Source: DATFKA01 sp042095835 (GTDB lineage: Bacteria > Bacteroidota > Bacteroidia > Chitinophagales > Saprospiraceae). Taken from it: a stretch of 64,000 nucleotides of DNA. The notes below the pieces were generated by a model. That model worked only from the letters and a program-made list of their open reading frames with translations, did not search any database and was not told the origin of the DNA. The stretch spans positions 1 to 64,000 of the forward strand of contig JBELML010000015.1 of NCBI GenBank assembly GCA_042095835.1, in the 5' to 3' direction. Position numbers and translations under genes: made by a program. Below are positions 62,385-64,000 of this stretch, piece by piece (positions within the stretch are counted from its first letter, which is position 1; each line of letters starts with the position of its first letter).

Positions 62385-63713
62385 ATGTTAAAAGATTTTA
62401 GAGTAAATATCAGCGTACGGGTTTTAGTCCTTCTCTTGGTGGCTATTGGGGTGGTCATCAGTATCGAGAATGAAATGTATCTCATCGCTGGTCTCCTTTT
62501 AGTAGGCTTGGCTAGCATTATCGTTTCTTTTATTCGATATGTCAATCAGACCAATCGAGATTTGGCCAATTTTTTTTCAGCAGTACAATACGATGATTTT
62601 ACAGCCAATACGAGTTCTGCTACCAAAGGAGCTGCTTTTGAGGATTTACACCAAGGTTTTAATCTGGTCAATCGGAAGTTTAGAGACATTAGAGCTGAAA
62701 AAGAAGCCAATCATCAATTCTTACAGACTATTGTAAGGAACGTAGAAGTTGGCCTTTTGTGTGTTAATGAAAAAGAAGAAGTAATCCTGATGAATGACGC
62801 CCTCCAGGAATTGCTACACAAATCCTACCTAGTCAACCTTTCTGGCTTGAAAAAGGTCGATGATAAGCTCTCTGAAATTGTCGAACAACTTAAGCCAGGA
62901 CAAAGAGAATTACTAAAAATCAGTATTCAAAATGATCTGCTTCAACTATCTATTCAGTTGGTAGAGATGCGGATGCCGCAGGAAGTATATCGATTGTATA
63001 CCTTCCAAAATATTCAAAACGAATTGGAAGCTCAGGAATTGATTTCTTGGCAAAAGTTGATCCGTATCCTTACGCATGAAATTATGAATTCGGTTGCACC
63101 GATAAGCTCCCTGAGTTCGACAATGTTTCAATGGCTGCAAGTAGATGAGGAGCTAGATGAGCGTCGACTGGACCAAATCAAAAGATCGATTGGCGTCATT
63201 CAGAAGCGTAGTGAAGGACTACTGGCTTTTACAGAGACTTACCGTCGGCTGACGCGCCTCCCGCCTCCTCAATTTGAGCTGCTCAATGTTCAATCTTTGA
63301 TCGAAGAGGTCGCCACCTTGATGAGTAGTGATTTTGAAGAACATCAGGTCCAATTGGAACTGGTCTACCGCAATGAAGGGTTGACTATTAATGGTGATCC
63401 TAATCTGATGGAGCAAGTACTGATAAATCTAGTGAAAAATGCCCTTGATGCTGTCAAACATCAAGAAGAAGGTAAAATCCAGATTGTAGTATTCTATACC
63501 CCAAAAGGAAAAGTGGGAATCAAGATTATAGACAATGGTATGGGTATCCCCGAGGAGAAATTGGAGCAGATTTTTATTCCCTTTTTTACGACAAAAGAAG
63601 AAGGCTCAGGTATTGGTTTAAGCCTTTCTCGTCAGATCATGCGCATGCACCAAGGTACCATAGAACTCCAGTCTACCGTTGGTGAGGGAACAGTAGTCAC
63701 CTTATTAATTTGA
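62385..63713 (+). CDS. Membrane sensor histidine kinase, NtrY-like
   Basis: A 442-residue kinase. Two N-terminal helices (about 11-27 and 32-50), with almost no periplasmic loop between, suggest sensing in or at the membrane. A PAS-like domain (about 105-215) follows. The H-box ILTHEIMNSVAPISSL has phospho-acceptor H231. The ATPase domain has the N box NLVKNALDAV (about 346-355), G1 DNGMGIPEEKLEQIF and G2 EGSGIGLSLSRQIM. Its H-box (HEIMNSVAPI rather than HELRTPL) is the type found in NtrY-like kinases that partner with sigma-54 response regulators. No response regulator is next to it; the following gene is on the other strand. The start is the ATG at 62385, 127 bp after the DUF3276 stop. Confidence 0.88.
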   Translation: MLKDFRVNISVRVLVLLLVAIGVVISIENEMYLIAGLLLVGLASIIVSFIRYVNQTNRDLANFFSAVQYDDFTANTSSATKGAAFEDLHQGFNLVNRKFRDIRAEKEANHQFLQTIVRNVEVGLLCVNEKEEVILMNDALQELLHKSYLVNLSGLKKVDDKLSEIVEQLKPGQRELLKISIQNDLLQLSIQLVEMRMPQEVYRLYTFQNIQNELEAQELISWQKLIRILTHEIMNSVAPISSLSSTMFQWLQVDEELDERRLDQIKRSIGVIQKRSEGLLAFTETYRRLTRLPPPQFELLNVQSLIEEVATLMSSDFEEHQVQLELVYRNEGLTINGDPNLMEQVLINLVKNALDAVKHQEEGKIQIVVFYTPKGKVGIKIIDNGMGIPEEKLEQIFIPFFTTKEEGSGIGLSLSRQIMRMHQGTIELQSTVGEGTVVTLLI

Positions 63714-63756
63714 TTATCGGGAGATGTATTAAATAAAAACCAGCAAGCCCTAGGGT

Positions 63757-64000
63757 TTAAAGCCCCACGATACCTCTTGGAGATTTAATGATAGCAGAAA
63801 TCTTGGGTGTCGCTCCTTTTCTAATGGTGATATGGATGCCCAAATGCTTTAATTGCTGGACAACTACTTGAGGATTTGGGTGCTCTGCACTGATTTCGAG
63901 CAATGTACACTTTTGATCCAAAGATGCTGCTGGATGTACAGAACCTTCCCAATCGATTAGGAAAGGGATAATGCCTCCTTCCGAATCGCTGACGGGCTCC
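63757..64000 (-). CDS. Glyoxalase-like (VOC) domain protein, C-terminal part
   Basis: The last 81 codons of a minus-strand gene cut by the window end. The translation contains IIPFLIDWEGSVHPAAS, then CTLLEISAEHPNPQ, and ends KSPRGIVGL. This is the pattern of the Glyoxalase_3-type VOC domain: PFFIDW..HPA, an E-HP pair, and a closing PRG..L. VOC proteins bind a metal and act on small molecules; the function here is open. Convergent with the histidine kinase. No terminator seen in the 43-bp gap. Confidence 0.6.
   Translation of the reverse strand, partial: EPVSDSEGGIIPFLIDWEGSVHPAASLDQKCTLLEISAEHPNPQVVVQQLKHLGIHITIRKGATPKISAIIKSPRGIVGL

Noticed and set aside
63716..63756. Terminator between the histidine kinase and glyoxalase-like genes
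   Set aside because: The CCCTAGGG palindrome there is short and no hairpin with a T-run could be formed.

Overview
The window comes from a member of the Bacteroidota, and probably the Saprospiria (the class is an inference). The sequence shows a SusC/SusD pair, a type IX secretion (T9SS) C-terminal sorting domain on a SprB-repeat giant protein, a PorE-like OmpA lipoprotein, a fused CcoNO subunit of cbb3 oxidase, a DUF3276 Pur-alpha-like protein, and TAnnTTTG-type -7 promoter elements with few Shine-Dalgarno sequences. No phage, insertion sequence, CRISPR array or rRNA was seen. There is one tRNA, tRNA-Leu(TAA).

Layout. 1-5.7 kb: alpha-glucan phosphorylase, a fold-III PLP decarboxylase, a MazG-like pyrophosphohydrolase and a VWA protein. 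5.7-12.5 kb: an amino-sugar catabolic cluster made of a divergent LacI regulator with a clear candidate operator, a ROK kinase, a NagB-LmbE fusion, a sodium:solute symporter and a CPBP protease. 12.6-22.0 kb, minus strand: a complete cbb3 oxidase locus in the order ccoI, ccoS, ccoNO, ccoQ, ccoP, ccoG, ccoH and a SafE-like membrane protein. The 55-residue ccoQ is easily missed. 22-29.2 kb: an HD phosphohydrolase, a small basic protein, an M20 amidohydrolase, a MoxR ATPase lacking a normal start codon, a PQQ dehydrogenase with an embedded cytochrome c domain, and a quinone oxidoreductase. 29.5-42.3 kb: tRNA-Leu, SusC/SusD, then two giant FG-GAP/ASPIC lipoproteins. 42.3-48.5 kb: GNAT, a TlpA-like thioredoxin, a membrane AraC regulator, an NTF2-like secreted protein, an Old Yellow Enzyme and a GT2. 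48.6-59.4 kb: the PorE-like protein convergent with the 1993-residue SprB-repeat protein, an HtrA protease and a conserved periplasmic protein. 59.6-64 kb: a VWA membrane protein, DUF3276, a histidine kinase and the end of a glyoxalase-like gene.

How the genes work together. The LacI/ROK/NagB-LmbE/SSS set reads as uptake, phosphorylation, deacetylation and deamination of an amino sugar feeding glycolysis. The cco genes encode both the structural subunits and the copper/assembly factors of a high-affinity terminal oxidase. SusC/SusD and the two FG-GAP lipoproteins look like one outer-membrane uptake module without a glycoside hydrolase. The PorE-like protein and the SprB-repeat protein are a T9SS component beside a T9SS client.

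The most unusual signals are non-coding. A family of short-word intergenic repeats recurs, many with 7-nt periodicity and including a telomere-like (CCCTAAA)6 tract. There is a 162-bp imperfect palindrome after SusD. Inverted repeats lie in nearly every gap of the cco operon. I do not see a clearly new multi-gene system; the repeat family is the best candidate for something undescribed.
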